From Betaproteobacteria bacterium HGW-Betaproteobacteria-18 (GTDB taxonomy: Bacteria > Pseudomonadota > Gammaproteobacteria > Burkholderiales > Burkholderiaceae_C), in NCBI GenBank assembly GCA_002842265.1, contig PHCO01000009.1:1-34549 (forward strand): DNA of 34,549 nucleotides, read 5' to 3'. Below are positions 8,771 to 16,247 of this stretch, in pieces (positions within the stretch are counted from its first letter, which is position 1; every line of letters starts with the position of its first letter). The notes beneath the pieces are model-generated. The model saw nothing but the letters and a program-made list of their open reading frames with translations, had not been told where the DNA came from and made no database searches. A program made the position numbers and the translations under genes.

Positions 8771-9328
8771 TCAGGGCCGTGGCATTGCCTCCAGCACCGA
8801 TCGACCCAACTGGCGCTCCAACTGGGTGAGCGAGATGACGCCACGAATGCGGGCCGGGCCTTGCGAAGTGGCCGATTGCACCACCAGCAAGTGGCTGTGT
8901 TTGAGTTTTTTGAAGGTGGCAATCACCCGGCCTACGTTGCTTGCTTTCAACTCGTTGTAGTCCAGTGCATCCAGCGCTGCCAGCGGTGTCATGACATCGG
9001 CCACCGACAGGTCCTGGCGCCGGATGTTGCGTTTATTGATCTGCCGCATCGGCTTTTCGCCCACCAGGTCGGCCAGCGTGATCAGGCCATCCACGCACGG
9101 GAAACCGCTCACCACGAACAGCGAGCGTACGCCTTGATGAATCATGGCTTGCTCGGCTTTGTCCAGAGACGTGTGCGGATCGATGGTGGCGGCCTTGACC
9201 CTGGCCAGGTCGGTCATGACCTCGATGCCGGGCGACTGCTCCGTCACCGCGCCTTGCTCCTTGGGTTGCGCTTGCTCGATGCAGGTGTTCTCCGGAAAGC
9301 GGAAGGTTGAAAGTGCAGTTGGGTGCAT
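8771..9328 (-). CDS. CBS-domain protein
   Basis: A 185-residue protein carrying a pair of CBS motifs and little else. The first half contains TIDPHTSLDKAEQAMIHQGVRSLFVVSG...GLITLADLVGEKP, and the second contains LSVADVMTP...KHSHLLVV...IRGVISLTQLERQLGR. CBS pairs usually bind adenosyl ligands and regulate a partner; none is evident, and the exact role is unknown. The ORF track extends to 9490, but AGGAGA seven bases before the ATG at 9328 favours the shorter form. The extra 54 residues read as low-conservation leader. It probably heads the transcription unit with proA. A terminator-like hairpin lies in its leader at 9454-9499. Confidence 0.82.
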   Translation of the reverse strand: MHPTALSTFRFPENTCIEQAQPKEQGAVTEQSPGIEVMTDLARVKAATIDPHTSLDKAEQAMIHQGVRSLFVVSGFPCVDGLITLADLVGEKPMRQINKRNIRRQDLSVADVMTPLAALDALDYNELKASNVGRVIATFKKLKHSHLLVVQSATSQGPARIRGVISLTQLERQLGRSVLEAMPRP

Positions 9329-9453
9329 GGGCGGTCTCCTGGCTATGGTTGGCTGAAGGTGGCGGTAAATCAGTGAAACGGCAAACAAGTTGTCGTTCCA
9401 GGACTGGCATCGTACTTGATTTGGCCATGGGGCTGTCCTGAATGCCATGGCAA

Positions 9454-9499
9454 CAAAAAAACCCGATTTTGGGGGAAAACACCAGCACACAAGTCGGGT
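9454..9499 (-). terminator. Terminator-like hairpin in the CBS gene leader
   Basis: On the minus strand ACCCGA (9499-9494) pairs with TCGGGT (9466-9461) across a 27-base loop, followed immediately by seven Ts (9460-9454). This has intrinsic-terminator form and sits about 125 bases upstream of the CBS gene ATG. It could attenuate read-through into that gene or block antisense transcription from the divergent side. The long loop makes it a weak candidate. Confidence 0.4.
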
Positions 9500-9502
9500 G
9501 AG

Positions 9503-9530
9503 TTGACCAATAATAAGACCACACTATTTT
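9503..9530 (+). promoter_or_regulatory. Candidate sigma-70 promoter for the TAXI binding protein
   Basis: TTGACC (9503-9508), a 16-base spacer and TATTTT (9525-9530) lie about 35 bases upstream of the binding-protein ATG at 9565, in an AT-rich patch. On the opposite strand the same patch holds TTGCAC with a TATTAT 19 bases on, which could serve the CBS gene. This is assigned by eye. Confidence 0.4.
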
Positions 9531-9564
9531 TTATGTGCAACTTTTTTTCCGGAGATTGATCCCC

Positions 9565-10524
9565 ATGCGTCTTATCAAGAAAATCAGCCTGGCCTTGAGC
9601 CTGGGTGTCGCTCTCGTTGGCAGCGCTGCGCTGGCCCAACAGCAGCAGTTTATCAATGTGCTCACCGGTGGCCAAAGCGGCGTGTATTACCCGCTGGGCG
9701 TGGCGCTGTCGCAGATTTACGCCAAAGCCATACCCAACGTCCGTTCCACGGCCCAGGTCACCAAAGCCTCGGCGGAAAACCTGAACCTGCTGCAAGCTGG
9801 CCGTGGTGAACTGGCGCTGGCGCTGGGCGATTCGGTGTCGGATGCCTGGAAGGGCGACGCTGAAGCTGGTTTCGCGACCAAGCTAGACAAGCTGCGTGGC
9901 CTGTCAGCCACCTACAACAACTACATCCAGATCGTCGCCAATGCCGACTCCGGCATCAAGACCCTGGCCGACCTCAAAGGCAAGCGCATCTCGGTCGGTG
10001 CCGCCAAATCCGGCACCGAGCTCAATGCCCGCGCTATTTTGAAAGCGGCAGGCCTTTCTTATGCTGATCTGGGCAAGGTCGAATATTTGCCCTTTGGCGA
10101 GTCGGTCGAGCTCATGAAAAACCGCCAGCTCGATGCCACCTTGCAATCCGCCGGTTTGGGCGTGGCCTCGATCCGCGATCTGGCCACGTCGATCAAGATT
10201 GTGGTGATTCCGGTGCCCGCTGATGTGGTGAAAAAAGTGGGCGATGAGGCCTACCAGGCCACCAGCATCCCGGCCAACACCTATGCAGGGCAAACCACCG
10301 ACATTGCCACCGCTGCCATTCCCAACTTTTTGGTGACGCACTCGGGTGTGTCCGATGAGGTGGCCTACCAAATGGCCAAGACCATGTACGACAACATTGA
10401 CACCCTGTACGCGGCCCACAATGCGGCCAAAGCCATCAAACGCGAAAATGCTGTCAAAGGCATGCCCATTCCCCTGCATCCCGGTGCAGCCAGGTACTAC
10501 AAAGAAGTAGGCTTGATCAAGTAG
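9565..10524 (+). CDS. TAXI-family TRAP transporter substrate-binding protein
   Basis: Periplasmic solute receptor of the TAXI type, 319 residues. Residues 1-24 (MRLIKKISLALSLGVALVGSAALA) form a Sec signal peptide with cleavage after ALA. The mature protein opens with FINVLTGGQSGVYYPLGVALSQIYAKAIP, the family hallmark (GGxxGxYYPxG). LADLKGKRISVGAAKSGTELNARAILKAAGL and LDATLQSAGLGVASIRDLA are also typical. The C-terminus HPGAARYYKEVGLIK is the usual ending. I chose the ATG at 9565 over the tracked start at 9535 because GGAGA lies ten bases upstream and the signal peptide begins there. The ligand cannot be read from sequence. The fused permease gene follows after a 135-base gap holding a REP-like palindrome. 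Confidence 0.95.
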   Translation: MRLIKKISLALSLGVALVGSAALAQQQQFINVLTGGQSGVYYPLGVALSQIYAKAIPNVRSTAQVTKASAENLNLLQAGRGELALALGDSVSDAWKGDAEAGFATKLDKLRGLSATYNNYIQIVANADSGIKTLADLKGKRISVGAAKSGTELNARAILKAAGLSYADLGKVEYLPFGESVELMKNRQLDATLQSAGLGVASIRDLATSIKIVVIPVPADVVKKVGDEAYQATSIPANTYAGQTTDIATAAIPNFLVTHSGVSDEVAYQMAKTMYDNIDTLYAAHNAAKAIKRENAVKGMPIPLHPGAARYYKEVGLIK

Positions 10525-10538
10525 TCAATATCCAGAAT

Positions 10539-10603
10539 CGTCACTGCGAAGCGTGGCAGTCCATGCGACATGGATCGCCACGGCCTACGGCCTCGCGATG
10601 ACG
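10539..10603. repeat. REP-like palindrome between TAXI receptor and permease genes
   Basis: Outer arms cgtcactgcgaagcg and cctcgcgatgacg are near-inverted, with gtggcagtccatg / catggatcgccac inside. The form cgtcattgcgag...tcgcaatgacg is a common intergenic palindrome type. A second, diverged copy lies at 12683-12761, on the other side of the permease gene. Confidence 0.7.
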
Positions 10604-10659
10604 GCACTGGTGCATTGCAATGACGGACACTGCGGTCTGTTCCGCCACAAGAAATTCCC

Positions 10660-12675
10660 ATGAGTCATGACCACGAACCCCAAACCAGAACGTTGAGCCG
10701 TGCCATTTTTTGGGTGGCACTGCTGTTTTCCAGCTTCCAGCTCATCACGGCGGCGTTCAGCCCCTTGTCCAGCCAGGTGGTGCGCGCGGTGCATGTGGGT
10801 TTCGTGCTGCTGCTGATTTTTGCGCTGTTCCCGCCGCTGGAAGACAGCGCGCGCCATGCCGCCAAAGGTCGGGTGCTGGGCTGGATGCTGGGCCTCACCG
10901 GTTTTGTCTTCAGCCTCTACCATTGGGTCTTTGAGGCCGATCTGACGCAGCGCGCGGGTGAACTCATCCCCATGGACTGGGTGATTGGCGTGGTCACCGT
11001 GGCGCTGGTGTTTGAAGCCGCCCGGCGTGTCATGGGCTGGGGCTTGCCCATCATTTGTGGCGTGTTTCTGCTTTACGGTTTGTTTGGTCAGTACCTGCCA
11101 GGCGCCCTGGCGCACCGGGGTTTTGGCGTGGATCAGATTGTCAGCACGCTGGGCTTTGGCACCGAGGGCATTTACGGCACGCCCACCTACGTGTCGTCCA
11201 GTTACATCTTCCTGTTCATCCTGTTTGGCGCCTTTCTGGAGCAGGCCGGCATGATCAACCTGTTCAATGACTTTGCCATGGGCATGGTCGGCCACACGCG
11301 CGGCGGGCCGGCCAAGGTGTCGGTGATCTCGTCAGGCCTGATGGGCACCATCAACGGCTCGGGCGTGGCCAATGTGGTCACCACCGGGCAATTCACCATT
11401 CCACTGATGAAACGCTTTGGCTACAGCCCGGCCTTTGCCGGTGGCGTGGAAGCCACGTCGAGCATGGGCGGCCAGATCATGCCGCCGGTGATGGGCGCGG
11501 TGGCCTTCATCATGGCCGAGACCATCAACGTGCCCTATGTGGCCATCGTCAAGGCCGCGCTGATTCCGGCCATTTTGTACTTCATCACCGCGTTCTGGAT
11601 GGTGCATCTGGAAGCCGGCCGCAAGGGGCTCAATGGCCTGCCCAAAGACCAGTGTCCCAACCCCTGGACGGCGGTGCGCCTGCGCTGGTACCTGCTGCTG
11701 CCACTGGTGGGCCTGGTGGTGCTGCTGTTCTCGGGCTACACGCCGCTGTTTTCCGGCACGGTGGGGCTGGCGCTTACCGTGGTGCTGATTTTTGGCGCGG
11801 CGGTCATGACCGGGGTCAGTAGTCTGGCCTTGCGCGGGCTGTTCTGGGCGCTGCTGGGTCTGGCTTGTGCAGGCTTCTTCCAGTTTGGCGTTGGCACGTT
11901 TTTTGTGGTCGTGGCGCTGCTGGTGGCCCTGACCCTGATTCGCCGCGTCGGTGGTGATGCGCGCAAGCTGGCCATTCGCGCCATGGTCGATGGCGCCCGC
12001 CACGCCCTGCCGGTGGCGATTGCCTGCGCCCTGGTGGGCGTCATCATTGGCATGATCAACCTGACCGGTGTGGCCGCCGAGCTGGGCGGGCGCATTATTG
12101 CAGTGGGCGAGAGCAGCCTGTTTCTGGCGCTGCTGCTGACCATGGTGATCTGCCTGGTGCTGGGCATGGGCATTCCGACCATTCCGAACTACATCATCAC
12201 CAGCTCGCTGGCGGCACCCGTGCTGCTGAAACTGGGTGTGCCGCTCTTGGTGTCGCACATGTTTGTGTTTTACTTCGGCATCATGGCCGACCTGACGCCG
12301 CCGGTGGCGCTGGCTGCCTTTGCAGCAGCACCGATTGCCGGGGTCAGCGGTCTGAAGATCAGCGTGCAGGCGCTGCGGGTGGCCATTGCGGGCTTCATCG
12401 TGCCCTTCATGGCGGTCTATAGCCCGGCGCTGATGCTGCAAAGTGGCGACTGGATGGACACCAGCTGGATCGTCTTCAAGGCACTGGTCGCAATTGCCAT
12501 GTGGGGCGCGGGCGCCATTGGCTTTTTGATCACCCCGCTGAGCTGGACTGAACGTGTGGTGACTATTTTGGCGGCCAGCTTGCTGGTGGTGGCACTGCCC
12601 CTGACCGACGAACTGGGCTTGGGCCTGATTGCCGTTTTCATTGCATGGCATGTGTGGCGCAGCCGATCGCAGTGA
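10660..12675 (+). CDS. TRAP transporter fused permease (DctQM, 4TM/12TM)
   Basis: Inner-membrane permease of a TAXI-type TRAP system, 671 residues, in which the small Q and large M subunits are fused. Residues 1 to about 170 carry four or five hydrophobic helices (the Q-like part). The rest is the M-type domain with GFGTEGIYGTPTYVSSSYIFLFILFGAFLEQAGMINLFNDFAMGMVGHTRGGPAKVSVISSGLMGTINGSGVANVVTTGQFTIPLMKRFGY. EATSSMGGQIMPPVMGAVAFIMAE and the C-terminal LGMGIPTIPNYIITSSLAAPVL...MADLTPPVALAAFAAAPIAG are diagnostic for M. Transport is normally coupled to an ion gradient. The track's 509-residue minus-strand ORF across this gene is a shadow. Confidence 0.95.
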   Translation: MSHDHEPQTRTLSRAIFWVALLFSSFQLITAAFSPLSSQVVRAVHVGFVLLLIFALFPPLEDSARHAAKGRVLGWMLGLTGFVFSLYHWVFEADLTQRAGELIPMDWVIGVVTVALVFEAARRVMGWGLPIICGVFLLYGLFGQYLPGALAHRGFGVDQIVSTLGFGTEGIYGTPTYVSSSYIFLFILFGAFLEQAGMINLFNDFAMGMVGHTRGGPAKVSVISSGLMGTINGSGVANVVTTGQFTIPLMKRFGYSPAFAGGVEATSSMGGQIMPPVMGAVAFIMAETINVPYVAIVKAALIPAILYFITAFWMVHLEAGRKGLNGLPKDQCPNPWTAVRLRWYLLLPLVGLVVLLFSGYTPLFSGTVGLALTVVLIFGAAVMTGVSSLALRGLFWALLGLACAGFFQFGVGTFFVVVALLVALTLIRRVGGDARKLAIRAMVDGARHALPVAIACALVGVIIGMINLTGVAAELGGRIIAVGESSLFLALLLTMVICLVLGMGIPTIPNYIITSSLAAPVLLKLGVPLLVSHMFVFYFGIMADLTPPVALAAFAAAPIAGVSGLKISVQALRVAIAGFIVPFMAVYSPALMLQSGDWMDTSWIVFKALVAIAMWGAGAIGFLITPLSWTERVVTILAASLLVVALPLTDELGLGLIAVFIAWHVWRSRSQ

Positions 12676-12682
12676 ATCGGCT

Positions 12683-12761
12683 GTCATTGCGAGTGCAGCG
12701 CGGCAATCCATGGTTCCCAGAATACCTGGACTGCCGCGTCGCTGACGCTCCTCGCCGTGAC
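12683..12761. repeat. REP-like palindrome between permease and DUF1850 genes
   Basis: gtcattgcgag (12683-12693) faces ctcgccgtgac (12751-12761), with gcgcggcaatccatgg and ctggactgccgcgtcgc forming the inner arms. It is related to the element at 10539-10603. It fills almost the whole gap between the permease stop and the DUF1850 start. Confidence 0.7.
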
Positions 12762-12778
12762 GGTTGGAAGCTTGGCGC

Positions 12779-13192
12779 ATGAGCATCCTGGGCATCTGCC
12801 TGAGCCTGGCCGCTGCGCTGCACGGCAGCCCCGTGGTGTTCGTGCCGGTGACCGAGTTCACGCTGGCCTGGACCCATTCGATTGAAAAAGTGCGCTGGGA
12901 AGAAGACTACGCGGTGCGGCTGGACCCGCTGACCGGGCAGCCGCTGCTGCACGCCGTGCTGGCCCGGGTGCGCGGCTCCGCTGCGGGCATGGAGCCGCCG
13001 CCCGATGCTCTGTTGCGCCAGGGTTGGTACCAATACACCCCGGCGATCACCACCCCTGGCGAATTGCGCCTGACACGCTCGGAGTTCACGCCCGATTACG
13101 AAGCGTGTGTGCAGGGCCGCTGTCAGTCGTTGTCCGTCTGGATGGCGTCAGATGGCGGCGTCACGCTGCTCAAAGCCTGCCGCGGCCTGTAG
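12779..13192 (+). CDS. DUF1850 domain protein, TAXI-TRAP associated
   Basis: A 137-residue protein with a hydrophobic N-terminus (MSILGICLSLAAALHGSP), probably a signal peptide. The sequence FTLAWTHSIEKVRWEEDYAV near 27-46 and the ending SVWMASDGGVTLLKACRGL fit DUF1850 (Pfam), which is known to be encoded next to TAXI-type TRAP genes. Its function is unknown; an accessory periplasmic role in transport is inference. I placed the start at the ATG with GGAAG eight bases upstream; the track uses a TTG fifteen bases earlier. The TAG stop is formed by the end of the palindrome at 13190-13292. Confidence 0.85.
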   Translation: MSILGICLSLAAALHGSPVVFVPVTEFTLAWTHSIEKVRWEEDYAVRLDPLTGQPLLHAVLARVRGSAAGMEPPPDALLRQGWYQYTPAITTPGELRLTRSEFTPDYEACVQGRCQSLSVWMASDGGVTLLKACRGL

Positions 13193-13292
13193 CCCGGATG
13201 AAGCGAAGCGCAATCCGGGATGGTTGGCAACCGCACCGTCTTATCGGTCAGGAAGCCAATGCACCAAGCCCCCGGATTGGCATCCGGGCTAC
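13190..13292. repeat. REP-like palindrome spanning the DUF1850/hemW convergent junction
   Basis: The two ends tagcccggatg (13190-13200) and catccgggcta (13281-13291) are perfect inverted copies, and inner atccggga and cccccggatt pieces add further pairing. The form tagcccggat...atccgggcta is a widespread dispersed palindrome. Its left end supplies the TAG of the DUF1850 gene, and its right end (cta, read on the minus strand) supplies the TAG of hemW. It may also act as a bidirectional transcription stop. Confidence 0.8.
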
Positions 13293-14551
13293 GGGCGCCG
13301 GGCAGGCCCTGTGTTTAGCGTCGGTAAAAAAAGCGCTTGCAGGTCATTCAAAAAGTCAAAGCCGCGCACACTGGGCTGCACGTGCTTGTCTGCTACGCTG
13401 AGCAAGCCTTGCGCCTGCGCCTGCTCCAGTCCGGCTTGCAAGGCTGACAGCGGCATGCCGGTGCGCTCGGTAAACAAAGTCAAATCAAAACCACTCGCCA
13501 GCCGCAGCGCGTTGAGCATGAACTCGAACGGCAGCTCGGCGCGCTTGACATCCAAGTCCTGCACCACACACTGCCCCGCCAGCGCCTGGGTCATGTAAAG
13601 CGCCGGGTTGCGGGTGCGCACCTGGCGCACCACCCGGTGCGCAAAACTGAGTTTGCTGTGCGCCCCGGCGCCAATGCCCAGATAGTCGCCAAACTGCCAG
13701 TAGTTCATGTTGTGCGCGCTGGTGTGGCCGGGGCGGGCATAGGCCGAAACCTCGTAGCGCTGCAGGCCCGCCATCCCGGTCATGTCGGTGATCAGGTCCA
13801 GCATGTCGGCAGCCAGGTCGTCGTCCACGGCCGGTGGCGGGTATTTGGCAAAGAAGGTGTTGGGCTCGATGGTCAGGTGGTAAATCGACAGGTGCTGGGG
13901 CGCCAGCGCCAAAGCGGTGGCGACATCTGCGCGCAACAGGTCGAGCGTCTGGCCGGGCAGGGCGTACATCAGATCCAGGTTGAAGGTGTCAAACGCCTGT
14001 GCCGCTTCTTCCACCGCCGCGATGGCCTGGGCACGGTCATGGACCCGGCCCAGCGCGCGCAAAAAATCATCGTTGAAGCTTTGCACACCCACCGACAGGC
14101 GGGTCACGCCCGCTGACCGGTAAGCTTTGAAGCGGTCCTTCTCAAACGTGCCGGGGTTGGCTTCGAGCGTGATTTCAGCGTTGGCGGCCAGCCGCACGCG
14201 CGCCCGGATGCCGGCCAGCAACTGGTCGATGGCTGGCGGCGAGAACAGGCTGGGCGTGCCGCCGCCGATGAACACGGTTTGCACGCTGCGGCCCCAAATG
14301 AGTGGCAGCGCGGCTTCAAGGTCGGCCATCAGGGCATCAATGTAGGCTTGCTCGGGCAACTCTGCGGCGCGCATTTCATGCGAGTTGAAGTCGCAATAGG
14401 GGCATTTTTTCAGGCACCAGGGCAGGTGCACATACAGCGACAGTGGCGGCAGGCTGCCGAGTTGCAGCGTGCCGGGGCGCATGTAGTGCTGGATGTCACG
14501 TGTCATGACAGGCGCATCCGTCAAAGGGGTGTCTTGCTGGATCGGGATCAT
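13289..14551 (-). CDS. hemW: HemW-type radical SAM heme chaperone
   Basis: Radical SAM protein of the HemN/HemW family, 420 residues. The [4Fe-4S] motif is CLKKCPYC near residues 46-53, in LSLYVHLPWCLKKCPYCDFNSHE. QTVFIGGGTPSLFSP near 90, EANPGTFEKDRFKAYRSAGVTRLSVGVQSFNDDFL near 130, and NLDLMYALPGQTLDLLRADVATALALAPQHLSIYHLTIEPNTFF follow. The N-terminal extension typical of true coproporphyrinogen dehydrogenase HemN is absent, so HemW (heme binding/transfer) is the better call. The C-terminal ELPFEFMLNALRLASGFDLTLFTERTG is the HemN C domain. It is the last gene of the minus-strand kinase-phosphatase-rph-rdgB run but is set apart by 322 bases holding two large hairpins. No good Shine-Dalgarno precedes the ATG. 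Confidence 0.93.
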   Translation of the reverse strand: MIPIQQDTPLTDAPVMTRDIQHYMRPGTLQLGSLPPLSLYVHLPWCLKKCPYCDFNSHEMRAAELPEQAYIDALMADLEAALPLIWGRSVQTVFIGGGTPSLFSPPAIDQLLAGIRARVRLAANAEITLEANPGTFEKDRFKAYRSAGVTRLSVGVQSFNDDFLRALGRVHDRAQAIAAVEEAAQAFDTFNLDLMYALPGQTLDLLRADVATALALAPQHLSIYHLTIEPNTFFAKYPPPAVDDDLAADMLDLITDMTGMAGLQRYEVSAYARPGHTSAHNMNYWQFGDYLGIGAGAHSKLSFAHRVVRQVRTRNPALYMTQALAGQCVVQDLDVKRAELPFEFMLNALRLASGFDLTLFTERTGMPLSALQAGLEQAQAQGLLSVADKHVQPSVRGFDFLNDLQALFLPTLNTGPARRP

Positions 14552-14572
14552 CGGAATTTTTAGGCGTGAACT

Positions 14573-14648
14573 GCGTAGCAGCCGGATGGGGCGACCGCCT
14601 CATACTGGGGTACCAGAAATCGGCGATCACCCCATCCGGCTGCTACGC
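14573..14648. repeat. 76-bp hairpin element A with conserved core
   Basis: A perfect 19-bp inverted repeat (gcgtagcagccggatgggg, 14573-14591, against 14630-14648) encloses a 38-base loop. The loop holds the core cctcatactggggtaccag-aaatcg at 14598-14622, which contains the small palindrome ctggggtaccag. Beyond the arms pairing stops at once. It lies 21 bases upstream of the hemW ATG, so it would be in the hemW leader if transcribed from rdgB. There is no T-run, so it does not look like an intrinsic terminator. Confidence 0.85.
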
Positions 14649-14735
14649 TGATCCGGTTGATCGCTTGCAAATTTTGTCTGAATACCGTAATCCCAATGGC
14701 TGAAAGGTCATTTGGTTGACACACCTGTGCGTCTA

Positions 14736-14811
14736 GCGAGGCAGGCCCTCTGGGGGGCTGACGATTTCTGGTACCCCAGCATGAGGAAGCCGCCCAGAGG
14801 GCCTGCCTCGC
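14736..14811. repeat. 76-bp hairpin element B, inverted partner of element A
   Basis: A perfect 19-bp inverted repeat (gcgaggcaggccctctggg, 14736-14754, against 14793-14811) encloses a 38-base loop. Its core at 14762-14786, read on the minus strand, is identical to that of element A at 24 of 25 positions. Total length, arm length and loop length all equal those of A. Arms agree at only 11 of 19 positions. The 87 bases between A and B (14649-14735) contain no gene. A short gttgacac (14716-14723) / gtgtcaac (about 14841-14848) inverted pair brackets B. The rest of the rdgB-hemW gap shows nothing I can name. Confidence 0.85.
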
Positions 14812-14873
14812 GGGTTTCGTAAAGAACGGACTTTGCCTTGGTGTCAACGTCGCTGCGTTCGCGTGTTCAATTC

Positions 14874-15473
14874 TCACAACCAGCGCTCGCGCATCAGCGC
14901 CACCATGGCAGCCGCTGCGCGTCCCCGGTGGCTGTTGGCGTTTTTCACTTCTACCGGCAGTTGGGCAAAGGTTTGGCCAAATTCGGGGATGAACATCACC
15001 GGGTCAAAGCCAAAGCCGTTGTTGCCCATGGGCTCACGGGCGATATCACCCACGACACGGCCCACCGCCACCAGCGGCTCGGGGTCGTCGGGCGAGCGCA
15101 GCGCCACCAACGTGCTGACCAGCGCCGCGCGCCGGTTGTCCATGCCTTGCATCTGTTCCAGCAGGGCGCGCACGTTGTTGTTGTCGCCCTTGGGGTAGCC
15201 GAATTGGGTGGCGTAATAAGCCGTTTGCACGCCCGGCAGGCCGCCAAACGCATCCACGCACAGGCCGGCATCGTCGGCCACGACGGGCAGGGCGCTGTGC
15301 TGGGCGGCGTGACGCGCCTTGGCCAGCGCGTTTTCAATGAAGGTGTGAAACGGCTCCGGGGCTTCCGGGATACCCAGGCTGCCCTGCGGGATCAGCTCGA
15401 AACCCAGCGGCGCAAACATGGCTTGCAGCTCAGCTAACTTACCGGGGTTGTTGGATGCCAAAACAATTTTCAT
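14874..15473 (-). CDS. rdgB: RdgB/HAM1 family XTP/dITP pyrophosphatase
   Basis: Hydrolyses non-canonical purine nucleoside triphosphates (dITP, XTP) to monophosphates and keeps them out of DNA and RNA. The 199-residue length is normal. Family signatures: SNNPGKLAELQAMF at residues 7-20, TFIENALAKARHAA near 49, VVADDAGLCVDAFGGLPGVQTAYYA near 64-88, and the C-terminal GNNGFGFDPVMFIPEFGQTFAQL plus NSHRGRAAA. The ATG is at 15473, 41 bases after the rph stop, so it follows rph in the same minus-strand unit. Downstream come the paired hairpins. Confidence 0.96.
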   Translation of the reverse strand: MKIVLASNNPGKLAELQAMFAPLGFELIPQGSLGIPEAPEPFHTFIENALAKARHAAQHSALPVVADDAGLCVDAFGGLPGVQTAYYATQFGYPKGDNNNVRALLEQMQGMDNRRAALVSTLVALRSPDDPEPLVAVGRVVGDIAREPMGNNGFGFDPVMFIPEFGQTFAQLPVEVKNANSHRGRAAAAMVALMRERWL

Positions 15474-15514
15474 AAGACCTTGGGCTCAAGCACTGATGGA
15501 TGGCGCGCTGGAAG

Positions 15515-16246
15515 TTATTTTTTGGAGAGTGATGCCTGTTGAAGTTGAACCAGTTCGCGAATACCCTGGTCGGCCAGCGCCAGCAGTGCATCCATCTCCG
15601 CACGGCTGAAGGCGGCACCTTCGGCGGTGCCTTGCACTTCCACGTAGTGGCCACCCGCCGTCATGACCACGTTCATGTCGGTGTCACAGGCTGAGTCTTC
15701 GGTGTATTCCAGGTCCAGCAGCGGCGTGCCCTGCACCATGCCCACCGAGATCGCTGCCACGGCCTCGCGAATGGGGGATTGGGTCAGCTTGCCCTGCGCC
15801 AGCAAACCGGTGACCGCATCCTGCGCCGCCACAAAGGCCCCGGTGATGGCCGCAGTGCGGGTGCCACCGTCGGCTTGCAGCACATCGCAGTCAAGGTGAA
15901 TAGTGCGTTCGCCCAGCAGGGTCAGGTCAAATACCGAGCGCAGGGCGCGGCCGATCAGGCGCTGGATTTCCTGGGTGCGCCCGGTTTGCTTGCCACGCGC
16001 GGCCTCGCGGTCGCTGCGGCTGTGGGTGGCACGCGGCAGCATGCCGTATTCCGCCGTGACCCAGCCCTGGCCTGTGCCTTTCTGGTGCGGTGGCACTTTG
16101 TCCAGCACCGAGGCATTGCACAGTACTTTGGTGTGGCCAAACTCGATCAGCACCGAACCTTCGGCGTGCCGGGTGTAGCCCCGGGTGATGGTCACCGGGC
16201 GCAGGGCGTTGGCGGCGCGTGCGCCAGTTCTTGAAAATTGGGTCAT
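15515..16246 (-). CDS. rph: Ribonuclease PH
   Basis: Phosphorolytic 3'-5' exoribonuclease that trims tRNA 3' ends; normally a hexamer. The 243-residue length is typical. Visible blocks: [19 protein letters not shown] near 30, [46 protein letters not shown] near 60-104, [28 protein letters not shown] near 112-139, and [22 protein letters not shown] near 180. The Arg of the [11 protein letters not shown] motif, part of the phosphate-binding region, is present. The start is one base beyond the PP2C stop (TGACATG), so translation is probably coupled. It lies between the signalling pair and rdgB. Confidence 0.97.
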   Translation of the reverse strand: MTQFSRTGARAANALRPVTITRGYTRHAEGSVLIEFGHTKVLCNASVLDKVPPHQKGTGQGWVTAEYGMLPRATHSRSDREAARGKQTGRTQEIQRLIGRALRSVFDLTLLGERTIHLDCDVLQADGGTRTAAITGAFVAAQDAVTGLLAQGKLTQSPIREAVAAISVGMVQGTPLLDLEYTEDSACDTDMNVVMTAGGHYVEVQGTAEGAAFSRAEMDALLALADQGIRELVQLQQASLSKK

Positions 16247-16247
16247 G

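Noticed and set aside
7829-9310. 493-residue plus-strand ORF
   Set aside because: Shadow of proA and the CBS-domain gene.
11332-12861. 509-residue minus-strand ORF
   Set aside because: His/Gln/Arg-rich shadow of the TRAP permease and DUF1850 genes; no family features.
14573-14811. Hairpins A and B as integron attC sites or intrinsic terminators
   Set aside because: No GTTRRRY/RYYYAAC boxes, no integrase gene, and no T-run after either stem.
14560-14877. 105-residue minus-strand ORF across the hairpin gap
   Set aside because: It is a product of the palindromes and has no protein-family resemblance.
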